64,000 nucleotides of DNA from Muribaculaceae bacterium Isolate-110 (HZI) (lineage in GTDB: Bacteria; Bacteroidota; Bacteroidia; Bacteroidales; Muribaculaceae). Position numbers and translations under genes: made by a program. The stretch is taken from positions 294,125 to 358,124 of the forward strand of contig RIBL01000001.1 in assembly GCA_003762875.1 (NCBI GenBank), in the 5' to 3' direction. Below the pieces are notes generated by a model. The model saw only the letters and a program-made list of their open reading frames with translations. It was not told the DNA's origin and did no database searches. Below, one piece after another: positions 18,283-26,827 of the stretch (position 1 is the stretch's first letter; every line of letters begins with the position of its first letter).

Positions 18283-19080
18283 ATGCATATGAAAGTAACA
18301 AGACCAATCATGGCTGCGTTTGCATCTCTGCTTCTGCTCACTGCGATGAGCGGATGCAAGTCGCAGAAGGACTATCTCTATCTCTCCGATATGACTGACG
18401 ATCAAGGCTATGCCATAACCCACCGTTATCAGCCCCGCATACAGCGTGACGACCGTCTGGAGATTACCGTAAGCTGTAAAAATTCCGAGCTCGCCATGCC
18501 TTTCAACGTGACATCCGGGTCGGTCAAGGTGACCGAAGGCGGCAAAGTGTCGGGCAACGTCACCGAGCAGTATTACAGGGTCGACAACGAGGGAGATATC
18601 AATTTTCCCGTGCTCGGCAAGCTCTATGTGGCCGGACTGACGCTCTCCGAGGCTTCCGGCATGATACGTCAGCGCATCATCGACGGAAATTACATCAAAG
18701 ACCCCATAGTCACGATGGAGTTTAAAAACTTTCATTACACGGTGCTCGGCGCGGCCAACGGCAACGGCACTCACACATGTGACGGTGACCGCATCACTAT
18801 CCTCGAGGCCATAGCCCAGGCCGGTGACCTCGCAAGTAATGCCGACCTCGGCAAGATAGCCGTAATCAGGGAGGAGGGTAACACGCGCAAGGTCTATACC
18901 GTCGACATACGCAAGTCGGACATCTTCAATTCGCCGGCGTTTTATCTTGCTCAGAACGACATCATTTATGTACGTCCCAAAAAGCCCAAGAGCGAGGAGA
19001 AGACCAACTTCCTCCAGTGGCTCACCGTCGCGCTCTCCATTGTCACAGCCACCACTTCAGTAATCTGGGTAACAAAGTGA
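18283..19080 (+). CDS. Wza-like polysaccharide export outer-membrane lipoprotein
   Basis: A 265-aa lipoprotein; the lipobox MSGC follows a hydrophobic signal segment. A second in-frame ATG six bases downstream (18289) is an equally good start. The polysaccharide export domain (QPRIQRDDRLEITVSC) is followed by an SLBB-type beta-grasp domain (YTVLGAANGNGTHTCDGDRI). A C-terminal hydrophobic helix (FLQWLTVALSIVTATTSVIW) would form the outer-membrane part of the octameric pore. It works with the downstream Wzc-like autokinase. Confidence 0.92.
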   Translation: MHMKVTRPIMAAFASLLLLTAMSGCKSQKDYLYLSDMTDDQGYAITHRYQPRIQRDDRLEITVSCKNSELAMPFNVTSGSVKVTEGGKVSGNVTEQYYRVDNEGDINFPVLGKLYVAGLTLSEASGMIRQRIIDGNYIKDPIVTMEFKNFHYTVLGAANGNGTHTCDGDRITILEAIAQAGDLASNADLGKIAVIREEGNTRKVYTVDIRKSDIFNSPAFYLAQNDIIYVRPKKPKSEEKTNFLQWLTVALSIVTATTSVIWVTK

Positions 19081-19262
19081 CTTAGCCTTCGGCTAAAGGT
19101 TGTAAGGTTATGTGGCCGCTGCTCCCGAGCCTCAGTGTCAGTGACATAAGTCACTGACTTGTGCCTCGACATTATAACCTTTAAATTTTGCATCACCTTT
19201 AGCCGCAGGCTAAGTAACCACAGCATCACCTTATAACCATATAACCTTTAGCCAAAGGCTAA
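19081..19262 (+). repeat. Nested hairpin cluster between the export genes (TTAGCC repeats)
   Basis: Three TTAGCC-nnn-GGCTAA hairpins lie at 19082-19096, 19199-19213 and 19248-19262. A perfect stem GTCAGTGAC-ATAA-GTCACTGAC is at 19137-19158. Left and right halves also share inverted aaggttat/ataacctt segments, so the whole 180 nt can fold on itself. A related TAGCC-TTCG-GGCTA hairpin is at 33564-33577. It could be an intergenic repeat element or an attenuator that sets Wza:Wzc stoichiometry. Confidence 0.6.
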
Positions 19263-19277
19263 GTAAAAAAACATACA

Positions 19278-21656
19278 ATGTCAATAGAAAATCAGTCGAG
19301 ACAGCCTAAGGGCCCCAATCTTATCGACATACTTCTTTATCTGCTATCCAAGTGGCCGTGGTATGTGGCGTCACTTGCCTTGTGTCTGGCATTTGCGTGG
19401 TATCATTACGCCACCGCCCCTATGGTGTTTTTCGCGCAGACCAAGGTTATAATCAAAGACCCCTCCAACAAGACGTCGACCGGTGGTTTTGACCGTTACG
19501 AAAACTCCATCAACCGCGTTAACGTAACCAATGAAATCCTCCAGTTCCGCTCCAAGCGGTTGCTGCAGGAGGTAGTGGCCCGCACACGAGCCGATGTGCG
19601 CTACTTCACCCGTGAGGGGCTGCGCAATGTCAATATATATGGCGAGTCGCCCGTTGAGGTGATATTTCCCTCCATCCGTCCGTCGGCCTCCTTCACGTTC
19701 TCGCTTACGCCGGTCGACTCTGTGAGTGCGCGCCTCTCGCTCCGTCAGGGCGAGAAAGAGAAAGACCTGCGTCTCGCCTATGGCAAGCTCTACAAGGTCA
19801 ACGGTCAGCAGATTATGGTCCAGAAGACTGAGTCCATGTCGCTCTCATGGTATGGCCGTGAGATCAAGATAGTCAAAGTGCCCGAGCTTCAGGCCGTCAA
19901 CGAGCTTGTGAGCCATCTTGGCATACGCCAGGAGGAGAAGGACGGTACAATCATCAACATCGCCGTCACCTCTGGATCAAAGGAACTCGATATCGATATT
20001 CTCAATACCATCATCGAGGTCTACAACCAGGAGTCGATCAATGATAAAAACCAGGTGGCTGTCAACACGGCCAACTTCATCAACGAGCGTCTGCGCATCA
20101 TAGGCAGCGAGCTTGGCGGTGTCGAAAACGAACTCGAGGCCTATCGCCGCGACAATCAGGTGGTCGACATCGGCTCCATGACCTCGCGTTACATGGGCGA
20201 GTCGGCCCGCTACAATGCCGATGCTCTCCTGTATGACACACAGTTGCGCATAGCAATGTTTATCAAGGAATATCTCACCGATCCGGCGCGCAACAATGAC
20301 CTCATACCCACCAATCTCGGCATCAACGACCAGTCGATAGAGAGTCAGATATCACACTACAACTCTGTCAAGCTCCAGCGCGACCGACTCATCGACGAGA
20401 GTTCCGAGGCCAACCCGGTCATCGAGGAGCTGACAAACACCATGCAGGTGTTGCGCAAAAACATCCTCAGCGGTGTCGACAACATCATTGTCTCATTTCA
20501 GGTCAAGCGCAGCGACGCCCGCGGCTATGAAAGCGCGGCCGAGTCGCGCATAGCCTCCATACCGCGCAAGGAGAGGGAGATACTCTCCATCGAGCGTCAG
20601 CAGAAGATTAAGGAGTCGCTCTATCTCTTCCTGCTCAACCGTCGGGAGGAGAACGCTCTCTCCCAGGCTATGGCCGACAACAATGCCCGCATTATCGACG
20701 GACCCGAAGGCAGTGTGGCCATGATCTCGCCCCAGCGCAACCGCATACTCGCCCTTGGCCTCATGGCCGGTCTTTTCGTGCCTACCGTGGTGCTGCTCGT
20801 GCTCTCGTTCATGAACACCCGCGTGCGCGGACGCCGCGACATCAAGGAGATGATCTCGGTGCCGTTTCTCGGCGAGGTGCCCTACAACAAGGAGCTCAAC
20901 CGCCGACGTCCCGTCACACAGAGCCGCAAGGCCTATGAAGGTCGCCAGGCGTTCATGAAGTCACTCATTGACGATGCCTTCCGCATAGTGCTGGCCAATA
21001 TCACCATGATGACCAAGTCCTCCGGACGTGATGCCAAGGTGTTGATGACCACATCATTTCGCGAGAGTGCCGGCAAGACATTCTCGGCTATCAACATGGC
21101 CGAAGCCCTGGCTGCCGGAGGCAAGCGCGTAGCCCTTGTCGACGTCGACATACGCAAGGGCACACTGACTCACCGCGAGGGTATAGATCATATGCAGACA
21201 GGCATCACCAACTATCTCTATGACCCGGAGGTGACGCTCGACGACATCACCGTCAGGCGTGACGGACGCCCCGACGTGGTGCCCTCGGGCGTGGTGCCCC
21301 CCAATCCTGTGGAGTTGCTCAACAGCCAGCGGTTCGACAAGCTCTTCGAGGAGATGCGCCGTCGTTATGACTACATCATAGTCGACTCAGTGCCTGTCGG
21401 CATGGTGGCCGACGCCACCATCAGTAGCCGCGTGGCTGACATAACCCTCTTCATAGTGCGCGTGGGCTCGCTCGACCGCCGTCAGTTGCCAGAGATACAG
21501 TCGCTCTACGATGACGGCTCGCTCGGCAACCTCGCCATCATACTCAACGGCGCGGAGCTTCATAGCGGTTATGGCTACGGTTACGGCTACGGTTACGGCT
21601 ATGGCTACGGTTATGGCCACAAACACAAGAAACGCCGACGCTTCCGTCTCTTTTGA
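19278..21656 (+). CDS. Wzc-like polysaccharide co-polymerase / tyrosine autokinase
   Basis: A 792-aa inner-membrane protein. An N-terminal Wzz domain with a membrane helix near residues 33-50 is followed by a long periplasmic coiled part and a second helix near 494-516. The cytoplasmic BY-kinase domain has Walker A (SFRESAGKT, about 592-600), Walker A' (VALVDVDIRKG) and Walker B (YIIVDSVPVG). The C-terminus ends in eight GY dipeptides and a basic tail, the tyrosine cluster that is trans-autophosphorylated to control chain length and export. It is preceded by the hairpin cluster rather than directly coupled to Wza. Confidence 0.93.
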   Translation: MSIENQSRQPKGPNLIDILLYLLSKWPWYVASLALCLAFAWYHYATAPMVFFAQTKVIIKDPSNKTSTGGFDRYENSINRVNVTNEILQFRSKRLLQEVVARTRADVRYFTREGLRNVNIYGESPVEVIFPSIRPSASFTFSLTPVDSVSARLSLRQGEKEKDLRLAYGKLYKVNGQQIMVQKTESMSLSWYGREIKIVKVPELQAVNELVSHLGIRQEEKDGTIINIAVTSGSKELDIDILNTIIEVYNQESINDKNQVAVNTANFINERLRIIGSELGGVENELEAYRRDNQVVDIGSMTSRYMGESARYNADALLYDTQLRIAMFIKEYLTDPARNNDLIPTNLGINDQSIESQISHYNSVKLQRDRLIDESSEANPVIEELTNTMQVLRKNILSGVDNIIVSFQVKRSDARGYESAAESRIASIPRKEREILSIERQQKIKESLYLFLLNRREENALSQAMADNNARIIDGPEGSVAMISPQRNRILALGLMAGLFVPTVVLLVLSFMNTRVRGRRDIKEMISVPFLGEVPYNKELNRRRPVTQSRKAYEGRQAFMKSLIDDAFRIVLANITMMTKSSGRDAKVLMTTSFRESAGKTFSAINMAEALAAGGKRVALVDVDIRKGTLTHREGIDHMQTGITNYLYDPEVTLDDITVRRDGRPDVVPSGVVPPNPVELLNSQRFDKLFEEMRRRYDYIIVDSVPVGMVADATISSRVADITLFIVRVGSLDRRQLPEIQSLYDDGSLGNLAIILNGAELHSGYGYGYGYGYGYGYGYGHKHKKRRRFRLF
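21567..21614 (+). repeat. 12-nt tandem repeat coding the GY tyrosine tail
   Basis: Eight consecutive GGY-TAY codon pairs, that is four copies of a 12-nt unit close to ggttatggctac, encode the tyrosine cluster of the autokinase. Slippage in such a repeat would change the number of phosphorylatable tyrosines without changing frame when whole 6- or 12-nt units are gained or lost. Confidence 0.85.
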
Positions 21657-21720
21657 GTCTGTCGGCCGACACAATGCTTACTAAAAAACATTATAAATAA
21701 CCTAAAACCATTTAACAATC

Positions 21721-21915
21721 ATGAAAGGTAAAAAATTTTATGAACAGCCCGCGACTGCGGTAACCCGCGTGGAGCTCGAAAGCTCCATCTGCGGAGGCTC
21801 GGTCCAGTTTGGCGAAGATGACAGCCAATCAAAGGGAGTAGACATTTCCGCACAAGGAGTTGCGGATACGAGTAATAATGATTTCTCTGCAAATCCCTGG
21901 CAGATTGACAATTAA
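21721..21915 (+). CDS. Small 64-aa protein, function unknown
   Basis: A 64-aa protein starting MKGKKFYEQPATAVTRVELE with a following SSICGGS and an acidic, polar C-terminal half. It has no signal peptide or membrane segment. Short proteins with the pattern of a basic start, a proline, a VxxVExE-like strand and a small-residue turn are common in Bacteroidales near surface-protein genes, and I know no function for them. It sits 64 bases after the autokinase and 32 bases before a fimbrillin-like lipoprotein. The ICGGS turn resembles a double-glycine leader site, which makes it a conceivable partner of the PqqD-like protein. That is a hypothesis only. Confidence 0.65.
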   Translation: MKGKKFYEQPATAVTRVELESSICGGSVQFGEDDSQSKGVDISAQGVADTSNNDFSANPWQIDN

Positions 21916-21947
21916 CCAACCAATCTCATATTTAACAATCAGCTAAT

Positions 21948-24608
21948 ATGAATTACAAATTTATTATGGCATCAGCCTTTGTGCTCGCTTTGACGACTTC
22001 GTGCAGCGAGGACAGGATGGAGGTTACTACCCCCACTGCGGCAAAAGGTGATGATGTGGAATTTTCAATCGCATCACGGAGCCGCACGATGTATCAAGAT
22101 GACTGGGATGCGACTGACGCCCAGTCGATATACTGGGGCAATTACATAAATACCCAAGAGGATAAGATCAAGATTTACTGCAAGGCTGCGTCCAACCCAA
22201 TAGCTGAATATGTGGTAAATCCGACTACAACCGGCAATTCCAATGTAGCCGAGTCTGTGGTTAAGGTCGGAGAGAAAGGCATACAGTGGGGCCCCGAAAC
22301 ATCTACTCACAATTTTTATGCTTTCTACCCGGCCAGTGCTGCGGGTGGCGAATTTCTTAACGGTACCGACAATACCATCCGCGCCACGGTAGACCCCGGT
22401 CAGTCTCCTCTGTCATATAAGGCTATTACAGCCGGAGGTAATCAGTATACTGACCTCAAAGGGGTGCTCGGAAATAACAAGTCTGATAAGAATGATCAGA
22501 CTACAATCTATGGAGAGCCTGATATGGCAGCAGCCATTATGGTCGCCAAGACGAAGATTTCCGATGCCCAGTGGGGACAGATGGTGCCTCTGAATTTCCA
22601 GGTCCTGGCTGATGTGCTTGACATAACCATAAATGGTCCTGTAACCCCCAATACTCTAAATGGCAATGAAGCTCAGGCATCACGAGATTATATCAATATT
22701 CAGACTGTAACCGTCGAGCCTATTGACGCGAGTGGTAATATTGATGATACCAAGAAGATCTCAGGCACATTTGACCTTGATATGGAGAATGGTACTGTAA
22801 CGAATATTGATGGTAATTCATCTGTGCAGCTTCAGCTTTCACAGATTGTTGATGGCACTCAGATTTTCCCGACTCTATATATTCGTGTCAATACTGAAAC
22901 TCCGAGTGTTGATGACATTGACCACCTTCGCCTTCGTGCATTTCTTATTCCTGGCCAGATTACAAATCTGAATCAACTCCGCATACGTATTATGACCGAC
23001 TGCGGTGAATATATTCAGAATCTTGGTGACAACGATATGGTCAGCGGTAAAATCCATCCTGTAAAACTCGGATATTTCCACGTACGTGGTGCTGAGTTTG
23101 ATTTTGCCCACTGGATCGGCCAGCTCGACCCCAATATCTATATTTCCGAGCTTTCAATCCCCGGAACATGGCACTCGTCAAATTCAAATAATCAAGGTTC
23201 GGCTTCGCTTGCCGATCAGTACAATGCCGGTATCCGTGCTTTTGAGGTACACACTCTTGGTGGCACGATTCCTTACACAGATGTGAATTTCCAAACTCAG
23301 CTGACACCTGATAATGCAAGCACTATGGATTATTATGATGAGCATATGAATGAAAATACGGAAAACCCAAAAACCGAAGTCTCAGGCGGAACGCAAAGTG
23401 ATGATTCCTGGTGGTTGCATACTCTGACTAATGCGACAGTCACACAGACTCGTACTACAACTTATCAGCAGATGCCAAAGGTGGCATTACGACTCTACCG
23501 TACAAGAAATGTGACATCAGCAACAAGTAATCCATCCGAATCTTTCTCGGATGCTCTGATCTTTCTTGCCGAGACAATGAATAAGGAGGGCTTAATGTTC
23601 TTTGAATTTGGTTATGAGTGTCCTTATGCACGAAATGTTACTGTGCCGTGCCGGACTGTCACAATTACTGAAACCCGAACAAAAACAGGCCAAACTCTTA
23701 AAGGAAACGGTTCTGGATCTAATATCGCATGGGAAACCAGTGGAGTATTCAGTGAGGATGATCAGTGGACATCATCCGAACCAGAGGTAACATATACCGG
23801 CTTAATGACATTGACTACTGCTCAGGCATGGGTCGTTGCGGTAGAATCGTGTCTTGCTCGACTTGCGGCTACAGATAATAAGACGACTGGAAAGAAGGTG
23901 CTTTATACAACCCCTGTAACAGCTAATACAACGATTAGGGATGTCCAGGGTCAGGTAATTGTAAAGATAAATACCAATGATACTAACAATAATGAGAACG
24001 AGGGTTTCGGTTGGTCAGGCAATACTCCTGCATTGTTCTCTCGTTGGATGTCAGGTAGTGGTGCACAACCTCTTACGGTCAATCTGCAATGGGGAAAACC
24101 TGTCGCACCTTATGGCGATGGCACTACTGAGCCGACAACCGAATTGAGATGGTGCTATACCGAGCTTGAAGGGGTAAGTAACAATTCAGTACTTCAAGGT
24201 CGTAAAAATGCCATTGATGCTATGAATGCTCTTGCATATCAGAACTATCAGGGTGGCTTACACCGCACTTTCTATGAGTGTGCGATTGGCGGTTACTATA
24301 TTAACAATAATGTCAGCGGCTGTCAGAATCTTGCCAAAGAGCTTAACCCTTACCTTCTTACAGCAATCTCAAAACCAGACCGTATGCCTTGTCCTCTGGG
24401 CCTTGTATTTATGAATTATGCTATCCCGCCCACAGGTGAGGGAGACACATATAAATCGGCCGACCTGATTCGCGCTATCATCAACAACAATGCGGCATTC
24501 ATGCTCAACCGTGCATCGGGCAGCAGTGCCACTCCGTCAAGCAATGTGCAGGACAATACCAATTCATCATTTTCTAATAGCAAAAACGGACTCAGTCCTC
24601 TGAAATAA
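21948..24608 (+). CDS. Fimbrillin-like lipoprotein with C-terminal PI-PLC-like domain
   Basis: An 886-aa lipoprotein (signal ending LTTSCSED). Residues about 30-370 look like a Mfa/fimbrillin-type domain (FYAFYPAS, IRATVDPGQSPL, VSGKIHPVKLGYF). From about residue 385 the pattern ISELSIPGTWHS, ADQYNAGIRAFEVH, EGLMFFEFGYE and YKSADLIRAIINNN matches the TIM-barrel layout of bacterial phosphatidylinositol-specific phospholipase C X-domains. The usual catalytic GTHDS is GTWHS here, so the histidine is shifted by one residue and activity is uncertain. A role as a surface lipid-, glycan- or host-binding protein is possible. It is well separated from the next gene by a multi-stem hairpin. Confidence 0.65.
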   Translation: MNYKFIMASAFVLALTTSCSEDRMEVTTPTAAKGDDVEFSIASRSRTMYQDDWDATDAQSIYWGNYINTQEDKIKIYCKAASNPIAEYVVNPTTTGNSNVAESVVKVGEKGIQWGPETSTHNFYAFYPASAAGGEFLNGTDNTIRATVDPGQSPLSYKAITAGGNQYTDLKGVLGNNKSDKNDQTTIYGEPDMAAAIMVAKTKISDAQWGQMVPLNFQVLADVLDITINGPVTPNTLNGNEAQASRDYINIQTVTVEPIDASGNIDDTKKISGTFDLDMENGTVTNIDGNSSVQLQLSQIVDGTQIFPTLYIRVNTETPSVDDIDHLRLRAFLIPGQITNLNQLRIRIMTDCGEYIQNLGDNDMVSGKIHPVKLGYFHVRGAEFDFAHWIGQLDPNIYISELSIPGTWHSSNSNNQGSASLADQYNAGIRAFEVHTLGGTIPYTDVNFQTQLTPDNASTMDYYDEHMNENTENPKTEVSGGTQSDDSWWLHTLTNATVTQTRTTTYQQMPKVALRLYRTRNVTSATSNPSESFSDALIFLAETMNKEGLMFFEFGYECPYARNVTVPCRTVTITETRTKTGQTLKGNGSGSNIAWETSGVFSEDDQWTSSEPEVTYTGLMTLTTAQAWVVAVESCLARLAATDNKTTGKKVLYTTPVTANTTIRDVQGQVIVKINTNDTNNNENEGFGWSGNTPALFSRWMSGSGAQPLTVNLQWGKPVAPYGDGTTEPTTELRWCYTELEGVSNNSVLQGRKNAIDAMNALAYQNYQGGLHRTFYECAIGGYYINNNVSGCQNLAKELNPYLLTAISKPDRMPCPLGLVFMNYAIPPTGEGDTYKSADLIRAIINNNAAFMLNRASGSSATPSSNVQDNTNSSFSNSKNGLSPLK

Positions 24609-24618
24609 TCATTAATTT

Positions 24619-24669
24619 ATCGGGTCACGGCTCCCGTGAATACAGACTCCGTCGGAGTTGTGACCCGAT
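24619..24669 (+). terminator. Branched hairpin between two fimbrillin-like genes
   Basis: An outer 10-bp stem (atcgggtcac with gtgacccgat) encloses two small hairpins, cacgg-ctc-ccgtg and gactcc-gtc-ggagtt. No T-run follows, so it may act as an mRNA stabiliser or partial terminator rather than a strong terminator. Confidence 0.5.
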
Positions 24670-24694
24670 TCTTACCTACCAATAATACCAATAG

Positions 24695-26770
24695 ATGAAG
24701 AATCTAAAATATATCACATTATGCTCGGCAATGACGGTAGCATTTATCTCATGCGACAAAACTGACGAGATGTCAAGTAACGTATGCGGCAATGCCTCTA
24801 CTATCATAGCCAATATAAACGGAACGTCTGATAATTCGCGTACAGCAATTGATCCTACAACCTATACCGGCGGTCATGTCGGAATATTATGGATGCCCGG
24901 AGATGCCATAGGCGTCTATGGCAACGGTGTCAATAACAAAAAATTTACATCAAACTCAACGCAGCCTTTAGGTCGCACGACATTTACGGGTGACTGTCAT
25001 GCTCCACTGTTGGCCTATTATCCTTATAGCCCTGATAATGATGCATGTCAGTCCACTGCGGTAAAAGGAACATTACCGTCAGTTCAACACTACGACTCGC
25101 AGACACGACGCATAGAGGGAGACTATAAGTATGGCATTCCTCGTGAGGGTGCTGATAAGGAGTTTGATTTCAATCACATATTTTCACTACTGTGTGTCAA
25201 TGTCAATGTCACGGGGACAACGATTGAAAACGAGACTCTCAGAAGTGTGACAATTGAACTGCCGTCACAAAGAGTGTTGTCCGGAGATTTTACATTTGAT
25301 TTGAATAACGGCAAGTATGGTTTTACAGGCGATATGTCCAATAGCGTGACACTCTTATGGACAGATACGCCGAAATTGGAACGCGGCAAGACATATAGCG
25401 CGTATATGACGTGTGCCCCTGATTTCAAGGAAGACGATGAAGTGAAGATAATCGTGACTACAGACAAACATACTGCTAAAGTCACCAAACATATAGCATA
25501 TGACTTTGAGTCCAATTCGGTATATACATTCAATGTTGACCTTAGTCTCTTTGGTGACGATGTTGTGATAGATGAGATACCTGTCGAACCGGAAGAAGAG
25601 ACTGCCAACTGCTATATGGTTACTTCGGCCGGTGTTCATGACTTTAAGGCTACGGTGATAGGCAATGGCCAGAAAGGCATTATCCCCGGAGCAGGATTTC
25701 ACACGGATGACGCGACAATAACACCTCGCTCGGCGAGCCTGTTGTGGGAGGATGTGCAGGGATTTATTTCAGATATTGAATTGCGCGACGGACGTGTGTA
25801 TTATACCACAACCGGTAATGTTGGCAATGCGGTAATTGCAGTTTACAGCGGTGCTGATGCGACTGGTGATATACTTTGGAGCTGGCATATATGGGGTGTT
25901 GGAGACACACTTCCTAATGATGTAGAATTAACTAATTATAAAGGACACAGGTACACGGTAATGAGTCGCAATCTCGGTGACCGCTCCGATAAGTCTGCAT
26001 ATGGTGTTCTGTATCAGTGGGGACGCAAGGATCCTGTATCTTCTGATTCAATAATATATGTGAATGGTCAGGAAATAACAACCGATGATGCCGCCACACG
26101 CTGTTATCGATTTATCAATCGTTTTACATCGGCCGATAGAGGCAAAGCTACAATAGAATATGGTGTGCGTAATCCAATGCAGATGACTACGATTGAAAGC
26201 TGTGATGATTGGCTTAATATTGAGAATCTTTACTTGTGGGGAAATACCAATTTTGCCGTAGAGCAGGCTTCTGATGAGAAAAGTTTCACGGATGTAAAGA
26301 CTATCTATGACCCGTCACCTGTCGGCTATCGTGTGGCCAATAGCCAGACATTCACTTATTTTGTAAAAAATGAGAACGGAAGTAACACCAGTGCCGTCAA
26401 TGCGGCCCGTCTTGATCGTCTGAACTATATCAAATATGACAACGGTTACTATTTCATGGCCAATGAGTCTGATACCGAAGGCATTTGGTTTCCGCAAAAC
26501 GGTGCCCGGGACGGATATTATTTGCCTGTGACAATATATACAGGCAACGGCAATAAACGAGCATACTTTTCAAGTGTGACTAAAACAGGCCGATATTGGT
26601 ACAGTAATCCTGCCGATCCGAAAAGTGGAGAGCGCAGAGCGTTGTGCATTAGCATGTCGTCTTATGTGGAAAATAATAATTCTAATATTTCCAATAGTTA
26701 CAATCAGGTTCAAGTTAACAATATTCTGAAACGTAGCTCTGCTCTTGCGGTAAGATGCGTAAGAGAGTAG
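24695..26770 (+). CDS. Fimbrillin family (Mfa-like) surface lipoprotein
   Basis: A 691-aa lipoprotein with lipobox-like FISCDKTDE. The N-terminal half is the Mfa-like fimbrillin fold (GHVGILWMPGDAIGVYG, LLAYYPYSPDNDA, FDFNHIFSLLCVNV). The C-terminal half contains MSRNLGDRSDKSAYGVLYQW, PSPVGYRVA and a terminal ALAVRCVRE, the layout of the Bacteroidetes FISUMP-like domain often fused to fimbrillins. Such proteins are fimbrial tip or surface adhesins. It is probably expressed together with the preceding lipoprotein gene or independently after the hairpin. Confidence 0.78.
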   Translation: MKNLKYITLCSAMTVAFISCDKTDEMSSNVCGNASTIIANINGTSDNSRTAIDPTTYTGGHVGILWMPGDAIGVYGNGVNNKKFTSNSTQPLGRTTFTGDCHAPLLAYYPYSPDNDACQSTAVKGTLPSVQHYDSQTRRIEGDYKYGIPREGADKEFDFNHIFSLLCVNVNVTGTTIENETLRSVTIELPSQRVLSGDFTFDLNNGKYGFTGDMSNSVTLLWTDTPKLERGKTYSAYMTCAPDFKEDDEVKIIVTTDKHTAKVTKHIAYDFESNSVYTFNVDLSLFGDDVVIDEIPVEPEEETANCYMVTSAGVHDFKATVIGNGQKGIIPGAGFHTDDATITPRSASLLWEDVQGFISDIELRDGRVYYTTTGNVGNAVIAVYSGADATGDILWSWHIWGVGDTLPNDVELTNYKGHRYTVMSRNLGDRSDKSAYGVLYQWGRKDPVSSDSIIYVNGQEITTDDAATRCYRFINRFTSADRGKATIEYGVRNPMQMTTIESCDDWLNIENLYLWGNTNFAVEQASDEKSFTDVKTIYDPSPVGYRVANSQTFTYFVKNENGSNTSAVNAARLDRLNYIKYDNGYYFMANESDTEGIWFPQNGARDGYYLPVTIYTGNGNKRAYFSSVTKTGRYWYSNPADPKSGERRALCISMSSYVENNNSNISNSYNQVQVNNILKRSSALAVRCVRE

Positions 26771-26827
26771 GGGGGGATACTACATATATGACATTTGATT
26801 CATTTAACCATTATAATTATAAACCAA

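Larger units (their letters stand above)
6..21656 (+). other. Surface polysaccharide (capsule/EPS) biosynthesis and export locus
   Basis: Twenty genes run on the + strand with short gaps or overlaps, so they are probably one or a few operons. They cover repeat-unit assembly (initiating sugar-phosphate transferase, about nine glycosyltransferases, pyruvyl transferase, acyltransferase), flipping (Wzx-like), polymerisation (Wzy-like) and export (Wza-like lipoprotein, Wzc-like autokinase). No UpxY/UpxZ-type antitermination gene is visible, but the left end may lie outside the window. The boundary is drawn on gene content. Confidence 0.85.
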
